Assembly (NCBI GenBank): GCA_035695765.1 | Contig: DASRRI010000027.1 | Coordinates: forward strand, 60,430 to 124,429 | Direction of reading: 5' to 3' | Source: Dongia_A sp035695765 | GTDB lineage: Bacteria > Pseudomonadota > Alphaproteobacteria > Dongiales > Dongiaceae | DNA: 64,000 bases | Translations under genes and position numbers: made by a program | Shown: in pieces, positions 24,882 through 33,746 of the stretch | Numbering within the stretch: the first letter of the stretch is position 1 | How the letters are laid out: each line of letters starts with the position of its first letter | Notes under the pieces: model-generated | The model's input: only the letters and a program-made list of their open reading frames with translations | Told to the model about the DNA's origin: nothing | Database searches by the model: none

Positions 24882-25204
24882 CACCGAAAGGCGCCACCGG
24901 GCCGTCTCTTCGGAGTGCTGGCGGTACTCCGGAAGATCCAAGTAATCTTGGGCGAAACTTTGGCCGGCGGCTCACGCCGCCGGCCGCAACACGTCAAGCA
25001 AGCCACACCCAGGAGATCAGGAGCCTTGGCCAGCCCGCTTGCCGGTGTATCGAGATCCCCAGCCTCCCTGTGACGTTGAACCTCGAGTTCGCTTCTCAAC
25101 TTGCAGGAAGCGTACCAATACATTCCGGACCGGAATCCCACGGAATTCCGCGATTCTTCGGGGCTTGCCCGGCTTCGCTGCACAGGCTTTGAGCAGAGTG
25201 CTGC
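24882..25204. other. Intergenic region after ohrR with a 9-bp hairpin
   Basis: 323 bases between two convergent genes. GGCCGGCGG (24962-24970) pairs with CCGCCGGCC (24977-24985) around a 6-base loop. There is no T-run, so it may be a weak or factor-assisted terminator for ohrR. A 104-residue open frame that overlaps the ohrR stop is not protein-like and is left out. Confidence 0.5.
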
Positions 25205-26722
25205 TCAGGAATGCGGCCTTGGCCGGCGCAGGGCGCGGTCCGGATCGGGCCGCGACGTGTCATAATTGCGATAGTAGGAGGAAGCCGCGTCGGGCTTCGG
25301 GGCATAGTCCCAGGGTGTGATGCGCCCGGCGGTCAGGGACGCGTGGATCATGCGCCGCACCTTCTGGCTGGCGATCACATCGGCACGGATGGCGCTGAAG
25401 TCCCAGCGCCGCTCCGCTTCGCGCTCCAGGGCATCCATCTCCGCACGGTGACCGGCCTCCGTCGCCAGATTGTGCAGCTCCCCCGGATCACGCGAGAGGT
25501 CATAAAGTTCCGCGCCCTCGACCGGCGAATAGACGAACTTGCGAACGCCGCGACGGATCATCACGAGCGGTGCGTCGTAGCCCTCTCCCATATATTCGCC
25601 GATCACTTCGCCCTTCGGCCACGGCCCGCTTTTCAGCAGATCGCGCCCATCAAGGCCACTCCGGTCCACCGGCGCACCAGCAACACCAGCCAGCGTAAGC
25701 GGCAGATCGAGGTGCGAGACCGGCTCCGCAACGCGCCGCCGCTTGATCCCCGGCCCGGCGATGAGCAGCGGCACGCGCACGGCGCGCTCGTAGAAGGCCA
25801 TCTTGTACCAAAGCCCGCGCTCGCCCAGCATGTCGCCATGATCGGACGTAACCACGACGATCGTGTTGTCGGTGATGCCGCTCACCTCCAGCGCGCCGAG
25901 CAGCCGGCCCAGCACGTCGTCGCAATAGCTGATCATCGCATAATAGGCGCGGCGGGCCCGGCGGATCTGCGCAGCAGAGATTGCGATCTCGTCGCGGTCA
26001 TAGAGCGCGAACATGCGCCGTTCAACCGCATTCCGATCCTTCGCCTTGCGCTTGCCTTGGGCCGGCATGTCGATCTCGGCGGGATCATACAAATCCCAGA
26101 ATCGCCGCGGTCCTTGATAGGGATCATGCGGATGCATGATGGAAAGGGTCAGCATGAACGGCCTGCCATCCGGCCGGTCGGCCGCCGCGTGCAGCCAATG
26201 CACTGCCTGCTGGCAGGTGTCTTCGTCGTATTGCAGCGACAGCGAATGGTCGCACGGTCCCGCCTCCGCCACAGACTGCAGGGTATGGAACCAGGGCTGC
26301 GCCACATCCGGATGCTCCCAATCCGGAACCCAGCCGAAATCCGACGGCGAGAGGTCGGTGGTCAGCCGCTCCTCATAGCCATGCAACTGATCGGCGCCGG
26401 TGAAATCCATCTTGCCGGAGAGGCAGGTGCGATAGCCGGCATTGCGCAGATGATGCAGCAAGGTCGGCACGCTTGCCGGCAGCTCAGCGGCATTGTCATA
26501 GGCGCCGATCCGGCTTGGCAGCCTGCCCGCGAGCATCGCGAACCGCGCCGGCGAGCAGAGCGGCGAGGCGCAGTAAGCGTTCTCAAACAAGGTCCCGCGC
26601 GCCGCCAGCTTTGCCATATGCGGCGCTTGCACGATCGGATGCCCATAGACCGGCAGCGACAACGCTGCCATCTGATCGAACATCACGAGGAGAATGTTGG
26701 GACGCTTGTCTGGGCGAGGCAT
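25205..26722 (-). CDS. betC: Choline-sulfatase-like sulfatase
   Basis: A 505-residue type I sulfatase. CSPAR (Cys56 onwards) is the formylglycine site; the flanking LPSRIGAYDNAAELP and CLSGKMDF...QLHGYEERLTTDLSPSDFGWVPDW segments are strongly choline-sulfatase-like. Metal ligands include DQ near residue 16 and TSDHGDMLGERGLW. The ATG at 26722 gives the family's usual start; a TTG further upstream would add 19 residues. Choline from the reaction would feed glycine betaine synthesis, but no betA, betB or choline transporter is seen in the window. Confidence 0.82.
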   Translation of the reverse strand: MPRPDKRPNILLVMFDQMAALSLPVYGHPIVQAPHMAKLAARGTLFENAYCASPLCSPARFAMLAGRLPSRIGAYDNAAELPASVPTLLHHLRNAGYRTCLSGKMDFTGADQLHGYEERLTTDLSPSDFGWVPDWEHPDVAQPWFHTLQSVAEAGPCDHSLSLQYDEDTCQQAVHWLHAAADRPDGRPFMLTLSIMHPHDPYQGPRRFWDLYDPAEIDMPAQGKRKAKDRNAVERRMFALYDRDEIAISAAQIRRARRAYYAMISYCDDVLGRLLGALEVSGITDNTIVVVTSDHGDMLGERGLWYKMAFYERAVRVPLLIAGPGIKRRRVAEPVSHLDLPLTLAGVAGAPVDRSGLDGRDLLKSGPWPKGEVIGEYMGEGYDAPLVMIRRGVRKFVYSPVEGAELYDLSRDPGELHNLATEAGHRAEMDALEREAERRWDFSAIRADVIASQKVRRMIHASLTAGRITPWDYAPKPDAASSYYRNYDTSRPDPDRALRRPRPHS

Positions 26723-26786
26723 TGCAGACTCGGGAGGAACGCAGGACGGATCATCCGCCAGCCTTGGCCTCCCGGTCAATCGAGTT

Positions 26787-27476
26787 TCAAGCCGCTTCCT
26801 GCCGCTCCGCCTCGCTCAGCAGCCGATCCACCAGATCATCGACTGAGTGCTCTGCAGCGGTGACCGACATCTGCAGCCGGTCATCGGCGAACTCGTCATA
26901 TTCGATCGCGATGCTGTCGAAATCGATGACGCCGAGATAGGCGAAGACATCCCGGACGCCGCCTTCAACATGGTTTACATGGGCCTGCCGCCCGCCGGGA
27001 TCATAGCCGTAGTCGCCCCGCGCACCGAGCACGACGAGGCGCTTGCCCATCCCCGCAAGCATCGGCCAGTAGGGATCGCCCGGCCGGGAGCGGTCGAAAC
27101 CGAACGTGCGTCCGACCCGGACGATGTTGTCGATATAAGCCTTGAACTGTGCGGGCATGCCGAAATTGTACATCGGCACACCGGCGACGATCAGGTCGGC
27201 CGCGATCAGTTCATCCACCAGCGCATTACTCTCCGCCAGCTCGTCGTGCATCCAGCCTTCGCGCTCGTCAGGCTTGGTGAAGGCGGCATGGATCCACTCG
27301 CCCGTTACCGGATGCGGCGGCGATTGTCCGACGTCGCGATAGGTCAACAAATCCTGCGGCCGGCCTGCCATCCAGCGCCGCGCGAAGCGGTCGGTCAGGC
27401 GGCGGGTGTGCGAGCCATAGCGGCTTTGATCCGATCGGCCGGGCCGCGCGCTGGAATCGATCTGCAACAAGTTCAT
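26787..27476 (-). CDS. azoR: FMN-dependent NADH-azoreductase (AzoR family)
   Basis: A 229-residue flavodoxin-fold protein. LLQIDSSARPGRSDQSR is the FMN-phosphate loop, VPMYNFGMPAQFKAYIDNIVRVGRTF the conserved middle motif and LGARGDYG the late one. It uses NADH to reduce azo compounds or quinones. ATG at 27476 has AGGAG upstream. It is divergent from a LysR regulator with an inverted repeat between them. Confidence 0.85.
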   Translation of the reverse strand: MNLLQIDSSARPGRSDQSRYGSHTRRLTDRFARRWMAGRPQDLLTYRDVGQSPPHPVTGEWIHAAFTKPDEREGWMHDELAESNALVDELIAADLIVAGVPMYNFGMPAQFKAYIDNIVRVGRTFGFDRSRPGDPYWPMLAGMGKRLVVLGARGDYGYDPGGRQAHVNHVEGGVRDVFAYLGVIDFDSIAIEYDEFADDRLQMSVTAAEHSVDDLVDRLLSEAERQEAA

Positions 27477-27552
27477 GCCAGAGCTCCTCTCCTGTTCCCT
27501 GGCTAGATGGGCCCGATTTGGTCCGTTGACAAAATCAAGTTGCTCAGGACAC

Positions 27553-27571
27553 AGATGAGCCTGACTCATCT
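27553..27571. promoter_or_regulatory. Inverted repeat in the azoR/LysR divergent promoter
   Basis: AGATGAG (27553-27559) and CTCATCT (27565-27571) form a perfect 7-base inverted repeat with a 5-base spacer, 13 bases before the LysR start. This fits a LysR-type autoregulatory site. Binding is inferred from position and symmetry. Confidence 0.5.
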
Positions 27572-27583
27572 ATAGGCTGCCCA

Positions 27584-28495
27584 ATGAGACGTCTGCTGCC
27601 GCTTGCCGGCCTACGCGCGTTCGAGGCCGCTGCGCGCCACTTGAGCTTCAAGCGCGCGGCCGAGGAGCTGCACGTCACGCCGACCGCCATCAGCCATCAC
27701 GTGCGGCAATTGGAGGAGGCGATTGGGGCGCGGCTGTTCGAGCGGCGCACGCGGCAAGTCCTGCTGACGCCCGAGGGCCAGGTACTGCTGCCGGTGCTGC
27801 GCGACGGCTTCGATTCCTTCGCCCGCACACTCGATGGCCTTACCCGCAGGCAGCGCCGCACGACCGTCACTCTGTCGGCCACCCCTGCCTTCACTGCAAA
27901 ATGGCTGGTGCCGCGGATTGCTGCCTTTCGCAAGGTGCGGCCGGATATTGATCTCACATTGCTGGCAACGCTGGAGGTTATCGACGTGAAGAGCGGCGTG
28001 GCGGACCTGGCGCTGCGCTATGGCCGCGGTCCCTATCCCGACCTGATCGCCGAGCCGCTGACGGTCGAACGCTTCGCGCCGGTGGCGAGCCCCCGCCTGA
28101 GGCTCAAGAAACCGGGCGACCTGCGCTCAGCGACATTGTTGCATTCGGACTGGCGGCGCAGCGACCCCAGGAATCCGACCTGGCGACACTGGCTGAAAAT
28201 CGCCGGCATCGAAGGCGTCGACGCGCGCGCCGGGCTGCGATTCAGCGATGAAACCCACGCGATCCAGGCGGCAGTCGCCGGCACCGGTATCGCGCTCCAC
28301 AGCCTGCTGTTGGTGCAGGAGGAGTTGGCGACGGGAACGCTGGTGGTGCCATTCGGGCCGGAGATCGAAGGATTTGCGCTGCATCTGGTACGCGGCCGAG
28401 ACCGCCCGCTGACCGAGCCGATCGAAGCCGTGCAAGGCTGGCTGCGCGCGCAATTCGCCGAGGCGCCTACCAGCGCTGATGCACGTCGGCCTTGA
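27584..28495 (+). CDS. LysR-family regulator (GcvA-like)
   Basis: A 303-residue LysR protein. The winged helix-turn-helix is at residues 5-65 (LAGLRAFEAAARHLSFKRAAEELHVTPTAISHHVRQLEEAIGARLFER); the periplasmic-binding-like sensor follows (SATPAFTAKWLVPRIAAF, DLALRYGRGPYPDL). The GcvA-like subgroup is common in alphaproteobacteria. It probably controls the divergent azoreductase. Its 3' end overlaps the converging aldo-keto reductase gene by 29 bases. Confidence 0.9.
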   Translation: MRRLLPLAGLRAFEAAARHLSFKRAAEELHVTPTAISHHVRQLEEAIGARLFERRTRQVLLTPEGQVLLPVLRDGFDSFARTLDGLTRRQRRTTVTLSATPAFTAKWLVPRIAAFRKVRPDIDLTLLATLEVIDVKSGVADLALRYGRGPYPDLIAEPLTVERFAPVASPRLRLKKPGDLRSATLLHSDWRRSDPRNPTWRHWLKIAGIEGVDARAGLRFSDETHAIQAAVAGTGIALHSLLLVQEELATGTLVVPFGPEIEGFALHLVRGRDRPLTEPIEAVQGWLRAQFAEAPTSADARRP

Positions 28496-29450
28496 TTCGG
28501 CTGTCGTAGATCCGCTTCACCGCCGCCATCTCGGCGTCGGTCAGCGGCGGCAGATCCATCGCGGCAGCATTGCCGGCCGCCTGCTGCACGTTCTTCGCGC
28601 CTGGGATCGCCACCGTCACGGCATCGAACATCAAGATCCAGCGCAGCGCCCATTGCGCCATGGTCGCGCCCGTCGGCACCAGCGGCCGCAATTCATCCAC
28701 CGCTATGAGGCCGGTCTCATAGGGGATCCCCGAGAAGGTCTCGCCCTTGTCGAAGGCTTCGCCGTTGCGGTTGAAGGCGCGGTGGTCGTCGGCCGCGAAT
28801 GTGCTGCTCGCCGTGAACTTTCCGCTCAGGAGGCCGCTCGCCAGCGGCACGCGCGCGATGATTGCCACGTTCTTGCGCTTGGCGAGATCGAAGAACAGTT
28901 CGGTCGGCCTTTGGCGGAACATGTTGAAGATGATCTGTACGCTGGTGATGGGATATTCCAGCGCTTTGATCGCTTCCTCGATCCATTCGACGCTGACGCC
29001 ATAGGCCTTGATCTTGCCGGCCTTCACCAGGCGGTCCATGCCATCGAAAATCTCCGGCCGGTAGTAGACTTCGTGCGGCGGGCTGTGCAGCTGCACCAGG
29101 TCCAGCGCCTCGACGCCCAGGCGCTTGATCGAGTCCTCGACAAAGCGATCCAGGAGCTCGGTCTTGTAGCCGGCATTGACATGCGGGTTGATCTGCTTGC
29201 CGGCCTTGGTCGCCACGATCACGTCCTTGGCACCGCGTGCTTTCAGGACCTTCGCGATCAGCTTCTCCGAGCGCCCGGCGCCGTAGACATCCGCTGTGTC
29301 GATGAAATTGACGCCGCGATCCAGCGCTTCATTGAGCGCCGCCTCCGCATCACGTTCCGACACATCGCCCCAATCCGCGCCGATGGCCCAGGCGCCGAAT
29401 CCGATTGGCGCGACTTTCCAGCCGGTCTTTCCAAACGTCCGCTTGTCCAT
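28467..29450 (-). CDS. Aldo/keto reductase
   Basis: A 327-residue AKR. The tetrad is visible: Asp and Tyr in FIDTADVYGAGRSEK, Lys in VIVATKAG and His in LVQLHSPPH. The late GAKNVQQAAGNAAAMDLPPL binds NADP. It resembles the YajO/IolS-like group used for sugar and aldehyde reduction. It is followed 12 bases upstream on the minus strand by an FAH-family gene, so the two are likely one operon. Confidence 0.88.
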   Translation of the reverse strand: MDKRTFGKTGWKVAPIGFGAWAIGADWGDVSERDAEAALNEALDRGVNFIDTADVYGAGRSEKLIAKVLKARGAKDVIVATKAGKQINPHVNAGYKTELLDRFVEDSIKRLGVEALDLVQLHSPPHEVYYRPEIFDGMDRLVKAGKIKAYGVSVEWIEEAIKALEYPITSVQIIFNMFRQRPTELFFDLAKRKNVAIIARVPLASGLLSGKFTASSTFAADDHRAFNRNGEAFDKGETFSGIPYETGLIAVDELRPLVPTGATMAQWALRWILMFDAVTVAIPGAKNVQQAAGNAAAMDLPPLTDAEMAAVKRIYDSRIKADVHQRW

Positions 29451-29462
29451 GAAATCCTCTGG

Positions 29463-30158
<696 letters not shown>

Positions 30159-30224
30159 CGTGTCAGCATAGGGCTTCCACAGCCGGCGCGGAACTGCCGC
30201 CTTTTGCCGGGTGTTCAATGTCTG

Positions 30225-30839
30225 ATGGCAAAGACCGTATCTCTCTCCCGCGTCGCCCTCGAGGCGCGCGGGTGCCAACGTTGCCCGCTCTATCGCCTGG
30301 CGACTCAGACGGTGTTCGGCGAGGGGCCGGTACATGCGCCGGTCATGATGGTGGGCGAGCAGCCGGGCGATCAGGAGGACCTCCAGGGCCACCCCTTCGT
30401 CGGCCCGGCCGGGAAGATGCTGGACCGCGCCTTGGCGGAAGCCGGAGTCGATCGCAACCGTGTCTATGTCACCAACGCGGTCAAGCATTTCAAGTTTGAG
30501 CCGCGCGGCAAGAAGCGCCTGCACAAGAAGCCCAATGCCGGCGAGATCGCCGCCTGCAAATGGTGGCTGGACCAGGAGCTGGACCTCATCAAGCCGGCCT
30601 TGACCGTCGCGATGGGCGCGACTGCCGCGCGGGCCTTAGCCGGCCGGCCGGTCGCCATCGGCACGTCGCGCGGACAGCTGCTCGAGCTGCGGCCGGGCCT
30701 GCCGGGGCTCGTTACGATCCACCCCTCTTTCCTGCTGCGCATGCCGGACCCGGAGATCAAGGCGCAGGAATACCGGCGTTTCCTCCAGGATCTGCGCCTC
30801 ATCGCCAAGTACGCACCGGCGGCGAAGCGCGCGGCGTGA
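30225..30839 (+). CDS. udgX: UdgX-family uracil-DNA glycosylase
   Basis: A 204-residue uracil-DNA glycosylase with a [4Fe-4S] site (CQRC at 17-20, Cys111 in AACKWW, and VKHFKF). GEQPGDQEDLQGHPFVGPAG is motif A in the UdgX form, and HPSFLLR motif B. The loop GKKRLHKKP corresponds to the KRRIH loop whose histidine becomes covalently attached to the abasic DNA in Mycobacterium smegmatis UdgX; here it is His100. ATG at 30225 is chosen over an upstream TTG. Confidence 0.88.
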   Translation: MAKTVSLSRVALEARGCQRCPLYRLATQTVFGEGPVHAPVMMVGEQPGDQEDLQGHPFVGPAGKMLDRALAEAGVDRNRVYVTNAVKHFKFEPRGKKRLHKKPNAGEIAACKWWLDQELDLIKPALTVAMGATAARALAGRPVAIGTSRGQLLELRPGLPGLVTIHPSFLLRMPDPEIKAQEYRRFLQDLRLIAKYAPAAKRAA

Positions 30840-30845
30840 GCCAGA

Positions 30846-31697
30846 TCAAGCCGGCTGCGTCCGCAACACAGCATCGATATCCGGCGCATCGATCTGCGCC
30901 TTGTCCAGGAACCGCTCGGCATAGTGCTTCCACACACCGGACGTCAGGAACAGATCCAGCAGCTCCGGGTCCAGATGATTGTCGCGCTTCATGTTGCCCA
31001 TGATCCGGATCGCTTCGCTCAGCGGCTTTGCTTTCTTATACGGCCGGTCCGCGGCGGTCAGCGCCTCGAACACGTCGGCGATCGCCATCATGCGCGCGAC
31101 TGGCGACATCTGATCGCGGGTCAAGCGCTTCGGGTACCCCTTGCCATTCATCTTCTCATGATGCCCGCCGGCGATCTCCGGGACAGTCCGCAAATGGCGC
31201 GGCAACGGCAGGCTCTCCAGCATCATGATGGTCTGGGTCATGTGGTCATTGATGACGTAGCGCTCTTCGGCGGTCAGCGTGCCGCGACCAATGGAGAGAT
31301 TATAGAGTTCGCCGCGATTCAACTTGTGCGGCGGCGTCTCCACGCGGATGCCCCAGGGATTTTCCCGGGCGATCATCTCGTGCGCCTCGCGATAAGTGAT
31401 GTGATCCTCTCGATCCGCCAATAACGGCTCGTCGACCGGCAGAGCGGGCGCTGGCATGCGGCCCTTGCGCGCCTCGTCGAACGCGACGGTGCGCAGAACG
31501 TCCTGCACACCGCGGTAGGTCTGCCCGCCAAGCGCGGCGACCATCACCATCAGGAGGATGGCGAGGCAGAAGGCCGCCAGCAGATGCAACGGCACGCGCA
31601 CAGGATCGCGGCCCACCGATACCGAATCTGCAGGGCACGATGATGGCGATGATGCCTGGTGCGGTAGAACGGTCTCTGCGATCGCGCTGTTCGACAC
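30846..31697 (-). CDS. Truncated HD-GYP-domain protein with an N-terminal membrane helix
   Basis: A 283-residue protein. One membrane helix (about 36-60; LHLLAAFCLAILLMVMVAAL) and then the second half of an HD-GYP domain: TPPHKLNRGELYNLSIGRGTLTAEERYVINDHMTQT, GGHHEKMNGKGYPKRL, MMAIADVFEALTAADRPYKKAKPLSEA. The first half, which carries the HD dyad (HDIGK), is absent, as is any sensor domain. A catalytic cyclic-di-GMP phosphodiesterase is therefore unlikely. It could be a deletion product of a longer HD-GYP gene or a degenerate effector. I rate the protein as expressed but probably inactive. Confidence 0.65.
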   Translation of the reverse strand: MSNSAIAETVLPHQASSPSSCPADSVSVGRDPVRVPLHLLAAFCLAILLMVMVAALGGQTYRGVQDVLRTVAFDEARKGRMPAPALPVDEPLLADREDHITYREAHEMIARENPWGIRVETPPHKLNRGELYNLSIGRGTLTAEERYVINDHMTQTIMMLESLPLPRHLRTVPEIAGGHHEKMNGKGYPKRLTRDQMSPVARMMAIADVFEALTAADRPYKKAKPLSEAIRIMGNMKRDNHLDPELLDLFLTSGVWKHYAERFLDKAQIDAPDIDAVLRTQPA

Positions 31698-31863
31698 GGC
31701 TCGCTCCGTCAGGCTTTTGTCCAGACGGAGAGGGTATTCCCAGCCTCAGGGCAGGTCCATCATCGCGGCACGGAAAAGTTGTTTGCTCAGAGGATTTCTT
31801 CGGCAACCCTGCCAGCCGGTTTATAGGCCGAGAGATTGTTCGACGAATTTCCGCCGGCGCCGA

Positions 31864-32634
31864 TCAGTCCAGCCAGTTGCCGCAGCCGTGATAGGCCTTG
31901 TCGTTGACCATAAGCTCGACGGTCGAGGGATGGGATTCACCGCTCATGGCATTGACGCAGGTCTTGCCTTTGATGGTGAGGATCAGGTGGTCGGTGTCGG
32001 TGCTCGCATCATACGTCACCGTTCCATCATCCGCGGTCTCGGCGGATGGCGTCGGCAGCAGCAACGACGTTGCGCCGTAATCCAGCAGCGCCGTGATATG
32101 GTCGCCTTCCTTCAATTCAACGACCCAGGTTGGTTCCTGACCCACGGCGCGGAAATCGATTCCGCGGGCGCGCGCATCCTGCAGATTCGCTGGCTCGTCG
32201 CGGCGGAACAGGATCTGCGCCCCGCTGTCGGTCGTCAGTGCCAGCGTGCCATCGGGGCGCCGCTCCGCGTGCGTCACCGCCGCGAGGGTGCTGAGAAAGC
32301 TCTGTTCCTGGCTCATGATATCGGGTGCGCAGGCCATCTTGGTGCTGGTCACCGGCCCGAAGGAAAAGTCGGCATCGGCGCGCTTATAGCGGGTCGTGTA
32401 GTTGTTGCACCCGCCGCGGCCAACGGCCAGGCCGTTGCCATAGAGCGACAGCGTGACGTGGGCATCGCCGGGGACGGGCGTGCCGGCGACTTCCTGCGCC
32501 GCCCATAAGCCCACGATCGAGGGTTGCGGCCGTGACGGCGCGCTGGCACAGGCGGCGAGAAAAAGGATCAGCACGACCCCTGTCACACGGCTCACCGCGG
32601 CCGGAATATGCCGCAACCCAACATTCCATTGCAT
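31864..32634 (-). CDS. META-domain lipoprotein (HslJ-like)
   Basis: A 256-residue protein. A lipobox (LFLAAC, about residues 18-23) marks a lipoprotein. Residues about 38-140 form a META/HslJ domain (IVGLWAAQEVAG, LYGNGLAVGRGGCNNYTTRYKR, STKMACAPDIMSQEQSFLSTLAAVT). The C-terminal half (DFRAVGQEPTWVVELKEGDHI, GESHPSTVELMVNDKAYHGCGNWLD) is a second conserved envelope domain found next to META domains. It is probably outer-membrane anchored; the role is unclear (heat or antibiotic stress in relatives). Confidence 0.82.
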   Translation of the reverse strand: MQWNVGLRHIPAAVSRVTGVVLILFLAACASAPSRPQPSIVGLWAAQEVAGTPVPGDAHVTLSLYGNGLAVGRGGCNNYTTRYKRADADFSFGPVTSTKMACAPDIMSQEQSFLSTLAAVTHAERRPDGTLALTTDSGAQILFRRDEPANLQDARARGIDFRAVGQEPTWVVELKEGDHITALLDYGATSLLLPTPSAETADDGTVTYDASTDTDHLILTIKGKTCVNAMSGESHPSTVELMVNDKAYHGCGNWLD

Positions 32635-32735
32635 AGCTGCCCCCAGTCGCGCTCCGCTCAGCAGGGGCCGGCATATCATGTCGGCGCGCACTCAGGCAAT
32701 CGGCGAGCGCCAGGTCGCAACGAGCAAGGGACGGG

Positions 32736-33029
32736 TCAGGCGTGGAAACCGGAGCCGCCGCGCAGGGGCACCATGGTGACGACCGCCTTGGCCCAATCGA
32801 TCGAATGCGTCGTCACCCAACGATTGTCGGCTTTGATCTCATTCAGTTCGCGCGGCAAAGGCGGCCCGCCCCCGTAGCGGGTCTGGACGCATTCGGTCAG
32901 GGCACCGGCGGCGCGCAACATGGTGGCGTCGAGGCTGTCGCCTTCGACCTCGCAATCCGGAATATCGGGGAATAAGGCACGCCAGCCGCCGGCGCTCAGC
33001 GGCATCAGCACGCTTATGTAGTGGGCCAC
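32736..33029 (-). CDS. HicB-like antitoxin-family protein, orphan
   Basis: A 97-residue protein with the partial RNase-H-like HicB fold: HYISVLMPLSAGGWRALFPDIPDCEVEGDSLDATMLRAAGAL. HicB antitoxins are normally encoded next to a small HicA mRNA-cleaving toxin. No HicA frame is visible on either side. It also lacks an obvious C-terminal DNA-binding domain. It may be a stand-alone regulator or the remnant of a toxin-antitoxin pair. Confidence 0.7.
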   Translation of the reverse strand: MAHYISVLMPLSAGGWRALFPDIPDCEVEGDSLDATMLRAAGALTECVQTRYGGGPPLPRELNEIKADNRWVTTHSIDWAKAVVTMVPLRGGSGFHA

Positions 33030-33209
33030 CGAACAAACCTCCCCTCACGGAAACGCAAAGACCTCGGACACTTTGCATCACCAAAGCATCGCGACCTATC
33101 GCCGGTCCCTGATCACAAACGTCGCCCGAAGCCGACAGGCGAAGCGGCGAGCCTACGATCAATCGGGTTTACCCCGGTTACGGCTCGTCCCAGCCCATAA
33201 AAGTTATGA

Positions 33210-33226
33210 CTATGGATCATCCATAG
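33210..33226. promoter_or_regulatory. 17-base perfect palindrome
   Basis: CTATGGAT-C-ATCCATAG, a perfect 8-base inverted repeat around one base, in a non-coding stretch. It is a typical dimeric-repressor operator shape and lies upstream of the terminator at 33675. The protein that binds it is unknown. Confidence 0.5.
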
Positions 33227-33674
33227 CAATCAAAAATGACGCCATGAGCAAGAATAGCCTGTGGCACGGATTTGGGACGATCAAAGCACCCGGCAAGCGT
33301 CGGAGAAATATCGCGCAGACGGAGCCGCGCGGCTTGGCGATGACGGCCGCGATATTCACGCTGCCCGAGTGTGCAAACCAGCTCCAGCCGGCCCAAGCAT
33401 GGCGACGTCGCGCGATGATGATCGGCTGCCATTCTTCAGCTACGAGGCGCTGCTCTGATCCATGGCGGGATGAGACCTGCGCGCCATGAACCATGCATGA
33501 ACCGGCGTACGGAGCCGCTCCCGAATCTTCGTGCCGGTGCGCGGCCTTAGCGTTGAATCGTGAGCCGCAAATCTGCCCCGGCGGCGCAAGCTGCAAGAAA
33601 ATCCAGATTGGCGCGGAACCAACTCATCAAACATGGGTTGTATTTGGCGAATGGCCGCTTGCCCTCAGCGGCCC

Positions 33675-33729
33675 GGCGGCGAAGCACTCCCCTTCCCCCT
33701 CAGTCTTCGCCGCCGTTTTCTTTTTTCTT
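33675..33729 (+). terminator. Rho-independent terminator on the plus strand
   Basis: GGCGGCGAAG (33675-33684) pairs perfectly with CTTCGCCGCC (33705-33714), followed by GTTTTCTTTTTTCTTC. The T-run is on the plus strand, so it does not serve the converging minus-strand gene at 33747. No protein gene upstream ends near it. The loop is about 20 bases. Confidence 0.7.
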
Positions 33730-33746
33730 CGCTTTGCTTTCCTTCC

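Larger units (their letters stand above)
33030..33746. other. Long region without a gene but with a palindrome and a strong terminator
   Basis: 717 bases. A 17-base palindrome is at 33210-33226 and a strong plus-strand terminator at 33675-33729. All three plus frames are open through the terminator and none looks protein-like, so a non-coding transcript ending at 33729 is more likely than a protein gene. Base composition of the terminator tail is unusually T-rich. Confidence 0.5.

Noticed and set aside
24878..25192. 104-codon frame overlapping the ohrR stop
   Set aside because: Low-complexity, Pro/Ser/Arg-rich, crosses a GC hairpin and has no recognisable feature.
33073..33489. 138-codon plus-strand frame in the region upstream of the orphan terminator
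   Set aside because: Irregular composition, no ribosome binding site, spans the palindrome, and ends well before the terminator.
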